Part shown: piece after piece, positions 47,017 to 56,044 of the stretch | Layout of the letters: each line of letters begins with the position of its first letter | Position numbering within the stretch: position 1 is the first letter of the stretch | Source of the DNA: Methylobacterium sp. J-070 | Lineage (GTDB): Bacteria; Pseudomonadota; Alphaproteobacteria; Rhizobiales; Beijerinckiaceae | Assembly (NCBI RefSeq): GCF_022829385.1 | Contig: NZ_JAKSXX010000290.1 | Coordinates: 1 to 64,000, forward strand | Length of the DNA stretch: 64,000 nucleotides | Direction: 5' to 3' | Translations under genes and position numbers: made by a program | The notes under the pieces: model-generated | Seen by the model: the letters and a program-made list of their open reading frames with translations, nothing else | Told to the model about the DNA's origin: nothing | The model's database searches: none

Positions 47017-47457
47017 ATGGAATTTCTCCACACCATGGTCCGCGTGGCCGACCTCGACCGCGCGCTCGCCTTCTACGTCGATACGTTCGGCCTCATCGAG
47101 GTCCGCCGCGTCGAGAATGAGAAGGGCCGCTTCACCCTCGTCTTCCTGGCCGCCCCCGGGGATGCGGAGCGCGCCCGGGAGACGCGTTCGCCGCTGATCG
47201 AACTCACCTACAACTGGGATCCGGAAACCTACTCGGGCGGTCGCAACTTCGGGCATCTCGCCTATCAGGTCGACGACATCTACGCCTTCTGCACGCGCCT
47301 TCAGGAGAAGGGCGTGACCATCAACCGTCCGCCGCGCGACGGCTACATGGCGTTCGTGAAGTCCCCGGACGGGATCTCCATCGAGATCCTGCAGAAGGGC
47401 GGCGCGAAGGAGCCGCAGGAGCCCTGGACCTCCATGGAGAACACCGGCACCTGGTGA
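47017..47457 (+). CDS. gloA: Lactoylglutathione lyase (glyoxalase I)
   Basis: A 146-residue VOC-fold metalloenzyme that converts the methylglyoxal-glutathione hemithioacetal to S-lactoylglutathione. Metal ligands are His5 (MEFLHTMVRV), the Glu in LIELTYNW, His in FGHLAYQV and Glu in SIEILQ. In methylotrophs and other alphaproteobacteria it removes methylglyoxal. rnpB follows 55 bases later on the same strand. Confidence 0.95.
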   Translation: MEFLHTMVRVADLDRALAFYVDTFGLIEVRRVENEKGRFTLVFLAAPGDAERARETRSPLIELTYNWDPETYSGGRNFGHLAYQVDDIYAFCTRLQEKGVTINRPPRDGYMAFVKSPDGISIEILQKGGAKEPQEPWTSMENTGTW

Positions 47458-47476
47458 CCGGCCGGGGATCGGGCGC

Positions 47477-47505
47477 TTGACCCGGACGGCGGCGCGGGCG
47501 CATCT
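47477..47505 (+). promoter_or_regulatory. Candidate promoter of rnpB
   Basis: TTGACC (47477-47482) and GCATCT (47500-47505) are spaced by 17 bases, and the RNA's 5' pairing arm begins at 47512, seven bases after the -10. The -35 is good and the -10 weak. Confidence 0.45.
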
Positions 47506-47511
47506 GCCCGC

Positions 47512-47910
<399 letters not shown>

Positions 47911-48326
47911 ACCACCTCCGAAAACGCGCGTGCCGGCAGCGCCTTATGCCCGGTGCCGGTCGCGCCCGAGGGCCCGGGCGCGCCGGATTTCGCGCGCCGT
48001 AAAAACCTCCGGTTAACCTTGGCGGGTTCAGATCGGTCCGCACCGCAGCGCCCGGCGCGTGCGTTGACGATCCTCCGAGGCCCATGATACCCGGCATCCT
48101 CCCGTCAACGGCGTGTATCGGATCGCCGGGCGCAACCTGCGTCAGCGCAGGTCCCGTCCGTGCGCGGCGTTCGGCGCGCTGCGCATCCGGTGCCGTTCCC
48201 GTCACGCGCGCCGCGCTCGCGCGGCCCGGCCCAGGGCATCATGAGACGCACCAGCCGCATCCGCGACCGGGCTTCCGGCGCGCGCCGACAATCCGCCACC
48301 GATCCCGCCTACGCGGCGAGGCGCCG
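47911..48326. other. Region between rnpB and rsmH, no mraZ
   Basis: About 416 bases. mraZ, which usually opens the dcw cluster, is not encoded in any frame here. A ATG-rich frame at 48084 is only an upstream extension of rsmH. The dcw promoter is probably in this stretch; a TTAACC/GGTTCAG area near 48013-48035 is a possible element. No clear terminator for rnpB could be assigned. Confidence 0.5.
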
Positions 48327-49403
48327 ATGATCCGGCGCAGCGCATCGTCCGAGGTCCCCACGCCCGCACGGGGCGCCTGCGCCGAGGCCGGGGCGTCGGC
48401 CCAGCCGCACGTGCCCGTCCTGCTGGACGAGGTGCTCAACACGCTCGCGACCGAAGGCGGCCTCGCGGTCGACGGGACGTTCGGGGCGGGCGGCTACACG
48501 CGGGCGCTGCTGACGCGGGACCCGGCCCTACAGGTGGTGGCGATCGACCGCGATCCCGGCGCCATCGCGGCGGGGCGGCCACTGGTCGCGGAATTCCAGG
48601 GGCGCCTGCGCCTCCTGCCGGGGCGCTTCGGCGCGCTCGATACCCTTCTGGCCGAGGCCGACGCGCCGCAGGTGGACCGGGTGGTCCTGGATATCGGCGT
48701 CTCGTCGATGCAGCTCGACGTTCCGGAGCGGGGCTTCTCGTTCCGCAACGACGGTCCCCTCGACATGCGCATGGGTGCGGACGGGCCCAGCGCGGCGGAT
48801 CTGGTGAACGAGGCGGACGAGGCCGCGCTCGCCGACATCCTCTACCATTACGGCGAGGAGCGGCGCTCGCGCGCCGTGGCGCGGGCGATCCACGAAGCCC
48901 GCCGCCGGGGCCGGATCGAGACCACCGCGCAGCTCGCCGAGCTCGTCGCCGGGGTCGTGCGCGTCGAGCCCGGGAGCCACATCCATCCGGCGACGCGGAC
49001 GTTCCAGGGATTGCGGATCGCGGTCAACGACGAGCTGGGCGAGCTGGTCCGGGCACTTCACGCGGCCGAGCGCGTGCTCAGGCCCGGCGGACGGCTCGCG
49101 GTGGTGACGTTCCACTCCCTCGAGGACCGGATCGTCAAGCAATTCTTCGCCGCCCGCAGCGGACGCGCCGCGCAGAGCTCGCGGCACCTGCCGGGCGCGC
49201 CGGCGCGGACCGTCAGCAGCTTCGATCTCCTGACCAAGGGCCCGCTCCTGCCCGGCGAGGCCGAGATCGCACGCAACCCGCGCGCCCGCTCGGCCAAGCT
49301 CCGGGCCGCGCAGCGCACCGAGTCCGACGTGCCGGAGCCGCTTACGGCGCTGACCGCCCTGGCGAGCCTGCCGGACGCCGCCCGCGGAGGCCATCGCCGA
49401 TGA
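48327..49403 (+). CDS. rsmH: 16S rRNA (cytosine-1402-N4)-methyltransferase
   Basis: A 358-residue SAM-dependent methyltransferase (former MraW). HVPVLLDEVL, GTFGAGGYTRALL (SAM loop), AIDRDPGAI and FHSLEDRIVK are all present. ATG at 48327 gives the normal family start after a short variable N-terminus. The TGA overlaps the ftsL start by four bases. Confidence 0.96.
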   Translation: MIRRSASSEVPTPARGACAEAGASAQPHVPVLLDEVLNTLATEGGLAVDGTFGAGGYTRALLTRDPALQVVAIDRDPGAIAAGRPLVAEFQGRLRLLPGRFGALDTLLAEADAPQVDRVVLDIGVSSMQLDVPERGFSFRNDGPLDMRMGADGPSAADLVNEADEAALADILYHYGEERRSRAVARAIHEARRRGRIETTAQLAELVAGVVRVEPGSHIHPATRTFQGLRIAVNDELGELVRALHAAERVLRPGGRLAVVTFHSLEDRIVKQFFAARSGRAAQSSRHLPGAPARTVSSFDLLTKGPLLPGEAEIARNPRARSAKLRAAQRTESDVPEPLTALTALASLPDAARGGHRR

Positions 49404-49813
49404 TCCGTCTCCTGAACCTGCTGGCAGTGGTCGGGCTCGTCGCCTCGGCGATCTACGCATACTCGATCAAGTACGACACGCTCTACCAGGGCGCGCAGGT
49501 CTCCAAGCTGCAGACGGCTTTGCACACGGAGCGGCAGGCGATCGCCGTGCTCCGCGCCGAATGGCAGCTCCTCACCCGCCCGGACCGCCTCCAGGCGGCC
49601 GTCGACAAACACCTCGCCCTGGAGCCGATCGGCACCGGCCACCTGGCCCGCCTCTCGGACCTGCCGGCGCGGCCCGAGCGCGGCGACGAGATCGGCCGCC
49701 TGCTCGCCGCGACCGCGACGCCCAAGGACAAGGGGACGATCGAGCCGCGCACCACCGGCTCCGTCACCCGCACCGTCACCACGACCCGCACCCCGACGAG
49801 CGCTTCGAGGTAG
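49400..49813 (+). CDS. ftsL: Cell division protein FtsL
   Basis: A 137-residue bitopic membrane protein. The short N-terminus is followed by a transmembrane segment (about 5-22, LNLLAVVGLVASAIYAY), then a coiled-coil periplasmic part (KLQTALHTERQAIAVLRAEWQLLTRP), as in FtsL of the divisome. The tail is Thr/Pro-rich. It overlaps rsmH by ATGA and lies six bases before ftsI. Confidence 0.88.
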   Translation: MIRLLNLLAVVGLVASAIYAYSIKYDTLYQGAQVSKLQTALHTERQAIAVLRAEWQLLTRPDRLQAAVDKHLALEPIGTGHLARLSDLPARPERGDEIGRLLAATATPKDKGTIEPRTTGSVTRTVTTTRTPTSASR

Positions 49814-49819
49814 TCTCCC

Positions 49820-51724
49820 GTGTCCGAAGACGCCGACCACATCCGAGACGCGGCAGCCGACGCGCAGGCGGCTGAAACCGACGTGTCCGAACACGAGGCC
49901 GCGATCCTCGAAGCGGCCGCGCGCGCCCACATCGCCGGCGCGCCGCGCATCGTGGCCGATGAGGAGCCGGCGCCGCTTCCCCGCGCCGATCGCGCCAAGG
50001 CGTTCCTGCGCAGCATGTTCCGCCTCGCCATCGAGCGCTCGCACATGCGCGTCGCCCTGGTCGGGCTGGTCTTCGTCGCGGTGTTCGGGACGATCTCGGC
50101 CAAGCTCCTGATGATGGCGATCTTCGGCGATCCGCCCAGCCAGGAGCACCGGGTCGCGGCGGCCTCCTCCACGGCGTTCCGGCCCGACATCGTCGACCGC
50201 AACGGCGAGATCCTGGCCACCGACATCCGCACGGTCTCGGTCTTCGCCGAGCCCGGCAACATCTACGACAAGGACGAGGCGGTCGAGCTGCTCACCGCCG
50301 TCCTGCCGGAACTCAACGCCTCGGAGCTGCGCGCCAAGCTGTCCTCGCGCAAGGGCCGGAGCGGTGCGGGCTTCGTCTGGGTGAAGCGCGAGCTGACCCC
50401 GAAGCAGCAGGCCGAGGTCCATCGCCTCGGCATCCCCGGCATCGGCTTCCTGCCCGACCACAAGCGGGTCTACCCGAACGGCACCGCCGCCGCCCACATC
50501 CTGGGTGCCACCAACCTCGACGGCGTCGGCATCGCCGGGATCGAGAAGTACATCGATTCCACCGGCCTTCAGGCGCTCAACAGCTTCGGCCTCGTGAGCA
50601 AGCAGGCCGACCTCAAGCCGGTGCAGCTGTCCATCGACCTGCGCGCCCAGTTCGCGGTGCGCGACGAGCTGGCCTGGGGCATCGACCACTTCAAGGCCAA
50701 GGCCGGCGCCTCGATGATCCTCGACGTGAAGACCGGCGAGGTCATCGCCCTGGTCTCGATGCCGGACTTCGACCCGAACGACCCGAAGGACGCGCTCTCG
50801 CCCGACCGGATCAACCGGATGAATGTCGGCGTCTACGAGATGGGCTCGACCTTCAAGGCGATGACCCTCGCCATGGCGCTGGATTCCGGCAAGTACAACG
50901 TCAACTCGACCTTCGACACCCGGGGCGGCGTGCTGAACTGGGGCCGCCAGAAGATCCACGAGTATCACGGCACCAACCGGGTCATCACCATGCCGGAGGT
51001 GTTCACGCATTCCTCGAACATCGGCTCGGCCAAGATGGCGCTCGGAGTCGGCGTGCCCGGCCACAAGGCGTTCCTGAAGCGGATGGGCCTGCTCGACCGC
51101 CTGCGCACCGAACTGCCCGAGAGCGCGGCCCCGATCGTCCCGTCGCGCTGGACGGAGATCAACACGATCACCATCGCGTTCGGCCACGGCATCGCGGTGG
51201 CGCCGATCCAGGCCGCGTCCGCGGTGGCGGCGATCGCCAACGGCGGCGACCTGATCACGCCGACCTTCCTGAAGGCGAACCCCGACGACAAGGCGCGGTC
51301 CACGCACGTCCTGTCGGCCCAGACCTCCGAGGCGATGCGCTACATCATGCGCCTCAACGCGTCCGAGGGCTCGGCCAAGAAGGCCGCGATCCCGTATTAC
51401 TTCGTGGGCGGAAAGACCGGCACGGCCGAGAAGGTGATCGGCGGCCGGTACATCCACAACCGCCTGTTCACGACCTTCATGGCGGCGGCGCCGATGAACG
51501 ACCCGAAATACCTGTTCGTCACGATCATGGACGAGCCGCAGGGCCTGCCGGAATCCGGCGGCTACGCCACCGCGGCCTGGAATGCCGGCGTGGTCACCGG
51601 CAAGGTGATCGAGCGCGTCGCGCCGATCCTCGGGCTGCCGCCGCAATTCGAGCCGCCGGAGAGGCCGTTCCCCCAGATGGTCAAGCTCAACGCCTACCAC
51701 GTCAACCAGCTCGGCGGCCCGTGA
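49820..51724 (+). CDS. ftsI: Peptidoglycan D,D-transpeptidase FtsI (PBP3)
   Basis: A 634-residue septal transpeptidase with GTG start at 49820. The N-terminal cytoplasmic part is extended and acidic; the membrane anchor is around 75-95 (ALVGLVFVAVFGTISAKLL). The active Ser343 is in GSTFKAMT (SxxK), then SSN (HSSNIGSAK) and KTGTAEK. It cross-links septal peptidoglycan and partners FtsW, whose gene is further along the cluster. Confidence 0.96.
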   Translation: MSEDADHIRDAAADAQAAETDVSEHEAAILEAAARAHIAGAPRIVADEEPAPLPRADRAKAFLRSMFRLAIERSHMRVALVGLVFVAVFGTISAKLLMMAIFGDPPSQEHRVAAASSTAFRPDIVDRNGEILATDIRTVSVFAEPGNIYDKDEAVELLTAVLPELNASELRAKLSSRKGRSGAGFVWVKRELTPKQQAEVHRLGIPGIGFLPDHKRVYPNGTAAAHILGATNLDGVGIAGIEKYIDSTGLQALNSFGLVSKQADLKPVQLSIDLRAQFAVRDELAWGIDHFKAKAGASMILDVKTGEVIALVSMPDFDPNDPKDALSPDRINRMNVGVYEMGSTFKAMTLAMALDSGKYNVNSTFDTRGGVLNWGRQKIHEYHGTNRVITMPEVFTHSSNIGSAKMALGVGVPGHKAFLKRMGLLDRLRTELPESAAPIVPSRWTEINTITIAFGHGIAVAPIQAASAVAAIANGGDLITPTFLKANPDDKARSTHVLSAQTSEAMRYIMRLNASEGSAKKAAIPYYFVGGKTGTAEKVIGGRYIHNRLFTTFMAAAPMNDPKYLFVTIMDEPQGLPESGGYATAAWNAGVVTGKVIERVAPILGLPPQFEPPERPFPQMVKLNAYHVNQLGGP

Positions 51725-51734
51725 GGGCGGATCG

Positions 51735-53195
51735 ATGAGCGCCCGGCTCGCCGATCTCTTCCCCGAAGCCGCCGGCCCGGCCGCGGACCGGCTGGTCTCG
51801 GACCTCACGGCCGACAGCCGCCAGGTCGCCACCGGCACCGTGTTCGTCGCCGTGCCGGGCACGAAGGCCGACGGGCGCCGGTTCGCCGCGCAGGCGGCGC
51901 AGCGGGGCGCCGTGGCGGTGGCCGGGGAGGGGACGCGGCCGGCCGACCTGCCGGACGCGGTGGCCTGGATCGCGGTCGCGGATGCGCGCCGGGCCCTGGC
52001 ACTCGCCGCCGCGCGCCTCGCCGGCCGCCAGCCCGAGACCGTGGTGGCGGTCACCGGCACCGCCGGCAAGAGTTCGGTGGCCGACTTCGTGCGCCAGATC
52101 CTGGCGCGTCTCGGCCGGGACGCCGCGAGCCTCGGCACCGTCGGCATCGTCAGCAACCGCGGCGCGCAGTACGGCTCTCTGACCACCCCCGATCCGGTGA
52201 CGCTGCACGAGACCCTGGCGCGGCTCGCCGCCGAGGGCGTCACGGAGCTCGCCATGGAGGCGTCCTCCCACGGGATCGAGCAGCGCCGCCTCGACGGCGT
52301 GCGGATCTCCGCGGCGGGCTTCACCAACCTCGGCCGCGACCACCTCGACTATCACGCGAGCATCGAGGAGTATCTCGCGGCCAAGCTTAGGCTTTTCACC
52401 GATCTGCTGCCGCCCGGCTGCCCGGCGGTCGTCAACGCCGACGGCGCCTATGCGGACCGGGTGATCGCCGCGGCCGAAGGGGCCGGGCGGCCGGTCCGCA
52501 CCGTGGGACGCGCCGGCCGGGATCTGCGGGTCGACTCCGTCCGGACGGAGGGTTTCGCGCAGGCCGTGCGGCTCGTCTTCGAGGACCGCACCCGGGAGCT
52601 GCGGCTGCCGCTCGTGGGCGAGTTCCAGGTCGAGAATGCCCTCGTCGCCGCGGGCCTCGCCCTCGCGACCCCTCCCGGTGCCGCGGATCCCGACGGCGTC
52701 TTCGCCGCCCTCGACCATCTCACCGGCGTGCCCGGCCGCATGGAGCGGATCGGCGAGGTGCGGGGCGGCCTCTGCCTCGTCGACTACGCCCACAAGCCCG
52801 AGGCGCTGGAGAGCGTGCTGACCGCGCTGCGGCCGTTCGCGACGGGCCGGCTGACCGTCGTCTTCGGCTGCGGCGGCGACCGCGACCGCGGCAAGCGGCC
52901 GCTGATGGGGGCGATCGCGCAGCGGCTGGCCGACGCCGTCGTCGTCACGGACGACAACCCCCGGACCGAGGAGCCCGCCGCCATCCGCCAGGCGATCCTG
53001 GACGCGGCCCCGGATGCGGAGGAGATCGGCGACCGCGCCGAGGCGATCCGCGCGGCCGTGCGGCGCCTCGGACCCGGCGACGTGCTGGTCGTCGCCGGCA
53101 AGGGTCATGAAACCGGCCAGATCGTGGGGGATCGCACGCTGCCGTTCTCGGACCACGCGGTCCTGCGCGCCGCGATCACCGAGACAGCGGTCTGA
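51735..53195 (+). CDS. murE: UDP-MurNAc-tripeptide synthetase (meso-diaminopimelate ligase)
   Basis: A 486-residue Mur ligase. The P-loop TGTAGKSSVADF, the middle-domain motif LGRDHLDYHASIEEY and DDNPRTEEP are present; the DNPR motif is the selectivity signature for meso-diaminopimelate. It starts 10 bases after the ftsI stop, consistent with one transcript. Confidence 0.96.
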   Translation: MSARLADLFPEAAGPAADRLVSDLTADSRQVATGTVFVAVPGTKADGRRFAAQAAQRGAVAVAGEGTRPADLPDAVAWIAVADARRALALAAARLAGRQPETVVAVTGTAGKSSVADFVRQILARLGRDAASLGTVGIVSNRGAQYGSLTTPDPVTLHETLARLAAEGVTELAMEASSHGIEQRRLDGVRISAAGFTNLGRDHLDYHASIEEYLAAKLRLFTDLLPPGCPAVVNADGAYADRVIAAAEGAGRPVRTVGRAGRDLRVDSVRTEGFAQAVRLVFEDRTRELRLPLVGEFQVENALVAAGLALATPPGAADPDGVFAALDHLTGVPGRMERIGEVRGGLCLVDYAHKPEALESVLTALRPFATGRLTVVFGCGGDRDRGKRPLMGAIAQRLADAVVVTDDNPRTEEPAAIRQAILDAAPDAEEIGDRAEAIRAAVRRLGPGDVLVVAGKGHETGQIVGDRTLPFSDHAVLRAAITETAV

Positions 53196-53213
53196 CGGAG
53201 ACAGGGGCCAACC

Positions 53214-54665
53214 ATGACCGCACTCTGGACCCGCGGGGAGATCGAGGCCGCCACGGGCGGGCGCCTGATCGGCGCGGAGCGCCCGATCGGCGGCGCCTCG
53301 ATCGACACCCGCACGCTTCAACCGGGCGACCTGTTCTTCGCGATCCGCGGCGAGGCCCGCGACGGCCATGACTTCGTCGCCGACGCTCTCGGCCGCGGGG
53401 CCGGGGCCGCGGTGGTGGCGGAGGACCGCGCCGCAGGTCTGGCGGAGCACGGCCCCGTCCTGGCCGCGCCGGCATCGGGTCCCGACCCCGTGCTGACGGC
53501 GATGGTCCGCCTCGGCGCGGCCGCCCGCGCCCGGACGAGCGCCCAGGTCGTGGCGGTGACCGGCTCGGTCGGCAAGACGGGAACCAAGGAGGCCCTGCGC
53601 CACGTCCTGTCCGGACAGGGCGAGGCCCACGCCTCGGCCGCCTCCTACAACAACCAGTGGGGCGTGCCGCTGACCCTGGCGCGGATGCCCGGATCCACCC
53701 GCTACGGCGTGTTCGAGATCGGCATGAACCACGCGGCCGAGATCGTACCGCTCGCCGCCCAGGTCCGGCCCGACGTCGCGCTGATCACCACGGTCGAGCC
53801 GGTCCACATCGAGCATTTCGCCTCGCTCGCCGCCATCGCGGACGCCAAGGGCGAGATCTTCTCCGGGATCCGGGCCGGCGGCGTGGCGATCATCAACCGC
53901 GACGCCCAGCATTTCGACCGTCTGGTCGCCCACGCGCAGGCGTCCCGGGCGGGTCGGGTGGTCAGCTTCGGCGAGCATCCGCAGGCGGACGTGCGCGCCC
54001 AGAGGATCGTGCTGCGCCCCGACCTGTCGGTGGTCGACGCCCTCGTGATGGGTCAGCCCGTGACCTACAAGCTCGGCACGGCGGGCCGGCATGCCGCCCT
54101 GAACTCCCTGGGCGTCCTGGCGGTGATCCACGCGCTCGGCGCCGACCTCGCCCAGGCCGCCCTCTCGCTCGGCGGCCTGACGCCGCCGGTCGGGCGCGGC
54201 GAGCGCACCGCCCTGGAGATCGGCGGCGGCATCGCCTACCTGATCGACGAGAGCTACAACGCCAACCCCGCCTCGGTGCGCGCGGCCCTGGCGACGCTCG
54301 CCGGCATCGAGACCGGTCCGCGGGGGCGGCGCATCGCGGTTTTGGGCGACATGCTCGAACTCGGCGCCGCCGCGGCCGAGATGCATCGCGGCCTCGCCGA
54401 GGCCATCGAGGCCGCGCGGATCGACCTGGTCTTCGCGGCCGGCCCCCTGACGCGCCACCTGTTCGAGGCCCTGCCGGTGAGCCGCCGCGGCGGCGTGGCC
54501 GACACTGCCGCCGACCTGATCGAGCCGCTCGCCCGGACCCTGCGATCCGGCGACGCCGTGATGGTCAAGGGCTCGAACGGCAGCCGCATGGGCCGGATTG
54601 TCGAGGCGCTGAAAGCCCGCTACGCGATCGACCCGACGCGGCGCGCCCTCGCGACCGCCCCCTGA
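53214..54665 (+). CDS. murF: UDP-MurNAc-pentapeptide synthetase
   Basis: A 483-residue Mur ligase that adds D-Ala-D-Ala. Its P-loop is TGSVGKTGTKEAL, followed by NNQWGVPLTLARM, the family region, and DESYNANPASVRAAL. It follows murE after 18 bases. Confidence 0.96.
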   Translation: MTALWTRGEIEAATGGRLIGAERPIGGASIDTRTLQPGDLFFAIRGEARDGHDFVADALGRGAGAAVVAEDRAAGLAEHGPVLAAPASGPDPVLTAMVRLGAAARARTSAQVVAVTGSVGKTGTKEALRHVLSGQGEAHASAASYNNQWGVPLTLARMPGSTRYGVFEIGMNHAAEIVPLAAQVRPDVALITTVEPVHIEHFASLAAIADAKGEIFSGIRAGGVAIINRDAQHFDRLVAHAQASRAGRVVSFGEHPQADVRAQRIVLRPDLSVVDALVMGQPVTYKLGTAGRHAALNSLGVLAVIHALGADLAQAALSLGGLTPPVGRGERTALEIGGGIAYLIDESYNANPASVRAALATLAGIETGPRGRRIAVLGDMLELGAAAAEMHRGLAEAIEAARIDLVFAAGPLTRHLFEALPVSRRGGVADTAADLIEPLARTLRSGDAVMVKGSNGSRMGRIVEALKARYAIDPTRRALATAP

Positions 54666-54753
54666 CCGCCCCGTGACCGGCACGCCCGCGCGTTCTCCGA
54701 CGGTCGATGCCGGCCCTGAAACCTGTGCCTGAACAGAGGGGCCGAACGCCCGG

Positions 54754-55839
54754 ATGCTGTATCTTCTCTCGGAACTGAGCGGCACCTTCACGCCGCTCAA
54801 CGTGTTCCGCTACATCACCTTCCGCACCGGCGGCGCGCTGTTCACGGCGGGCCTGTTCGTGTTCTGGTTCGGTCCCTGGATCATCTCGCTGCTGCGGCTG
54901 CGGCAGGGCAAGGGCCAGCCGATCCGCGAGGACGGGCCGCAGACCCACCTGCTGACCAAGCGCGGCACGCCCACCATGGGCGGCCTGATGATCCTGGCGG
55001 GCGCCGTGGTGGCGATCCTGCTGTGGGCCAACCCGCGCAACCACTACGTCTGGGTGACGCTGACCGTCACCCTCGGCTTCGGGGCGATCGGCTTCTACGA
55101 CGACTACCTCAAGGTCACCAAGCAGTCGCACAAGGGCTTCTCGGGCAAGTTCCGCCTCACCCTGGAGGCGGTGATCGCGATGGCGGCCTGCGTGACCATC
55201 GCGGTCTATTCGCCGACCACGCTCCAGAACCAGCTCGCCTTCCCGGTGTTCAAGGACGCGCTGCTGAACCTCGGCTGGTTCTATCCCCTGTTCGGGGCCT
55301 TCGTGATCGTCGGCGCGGGCAACGCGGTGAACATGACCGACGGGCTCGACGGGCTGGCCATCGTCCCGGTGATGATCGCCTGCGGAACCTTCGGGTTCAT
55401 CGCCTATCTGGTCGGCAACTCCTTCACCGCGAGCTATCTGCAGGTGAACTACGTCCGCGACACCGGCGAGCTCGCGGTCGTCTGCGGCGCGGTGATCGGG
55501 GCCGGGCTCGGCTTCCTCTGGTTCAACGCGCCGCCGGCCCAGATCTTCATGGGCGATACCGGTTCGCTGGCGCTCGGCGGCCTGCTCGGCTCGATCGCGG
55601 TGGCGACGAAGCACGAGATCGTCCTGGCGATCGTCGGCGGCCTGTTCGTCCTGGAGATGATGTCGGTGATCATCCAGGTCGCCTCGTTCAAGCTCACCGG
55701 CAAGCGCGTCTTCCGCATGGCGCCGATCCACCACCATTTCGAGCAGAAGGGCTGGAAGGAACCGCAGGTGGTCATCCGCTTCTGGATCATCGCGGTGATC
55801 CTGGCGCTCGCGGGGCTCGCGACACTGAAACTCCGCTGA
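54754..55839 (+). CDS. mraY: Phospho-N-acetylmuramoyl-pentapeptide transferase
   Basis: A 361-residue polytopic membrane enzyme (about ten segments) that transfers phospho-MurNAc-pentapeptide to undecaprenyl phosphate (lipid I). FYDDYLKVTKQSHKG holds the Asp pair, NMTDGLDGLA the catalytic NxxN/Asp region and MAPIHHHFEQKGW the HHH motif. Confidence 0.97.
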   Translation: MLYLLSELSGTFTPLNVFRYITFRTGGALFTAGLFVFWFGPWIISLLRLRQGKGQPIREDGPQTHLLTKRGTPTMGGLMILAGAVVAILLWANPRNHYVWVTLTVTLGFGAIGFYDDYLKVTKQSHKGFSGKFRLTLEAVIAMAACVTIAVYSPTTLQNQLAFPVFKDALLNLGWFYPLFGAFVIVGAGNAVNMTDGLDGLAIVPVMIACGTFGFIAYLVGNSFTASYLQVNYVRDTGELAVVCGAVIGAGLGFLWFNAPPAQIFMGDTGSLALGGLLGSIAVATKHEIVLAIVGGLFVLEMMSVIIQVASFKLTGKRVFRMAPIHHHFEQKGWKEPQVVIRFWIIAVILALAGLATLKLR

Positions 55840-55884
55840 AAATCTGTGCTACGTGTCCGCGTACGAAGGCCGATCCCACCCAGG

Positions 55885-55999
55885 CCCTCATCCTGAGGTG
55901 CCGGAGCGTAGCGGAGGCCTCGAAGGAGCCCTCCAGGGATCGCGCGGCCGGCTGGAGGGCTCCTTCGAGGCCCGCATCGCGGTCACCTCAGGATGAGGG
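55885..55999. repeat. Large palindromic repetitive element in the mraY-murD gap
   Basis: Two nested perfect inverted repeats: outer arms of 16 bases (55885-55900 and 55984-55999, CCCTCATCCTGAGGTG and its complement) and inner arms of 21 bases (55916-55936 and 55952-55972, starting GGCCTCGAAGG). The CCTCATCCTGAGG core itself is palindromic. The structure resembles the REP/BIME-like intergenic palindromes common in alphaproteobacteria. It would fold into a strong stem in the mRNA, but the operon presumably reads through it. Confidence 0.85.
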
Positions 56000-56044
56000 T
56001 GTGGATGGGAGGAGCGACCGTTCCTTTCGCATCCAGAGCTCTGC

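Noticed and set aside
49058..54800. Long minus-strand frames over rsmH to murF (up to 1,089 residues)
   Set aside because: They mirror verified Mur and Fts proteins and have no motif.
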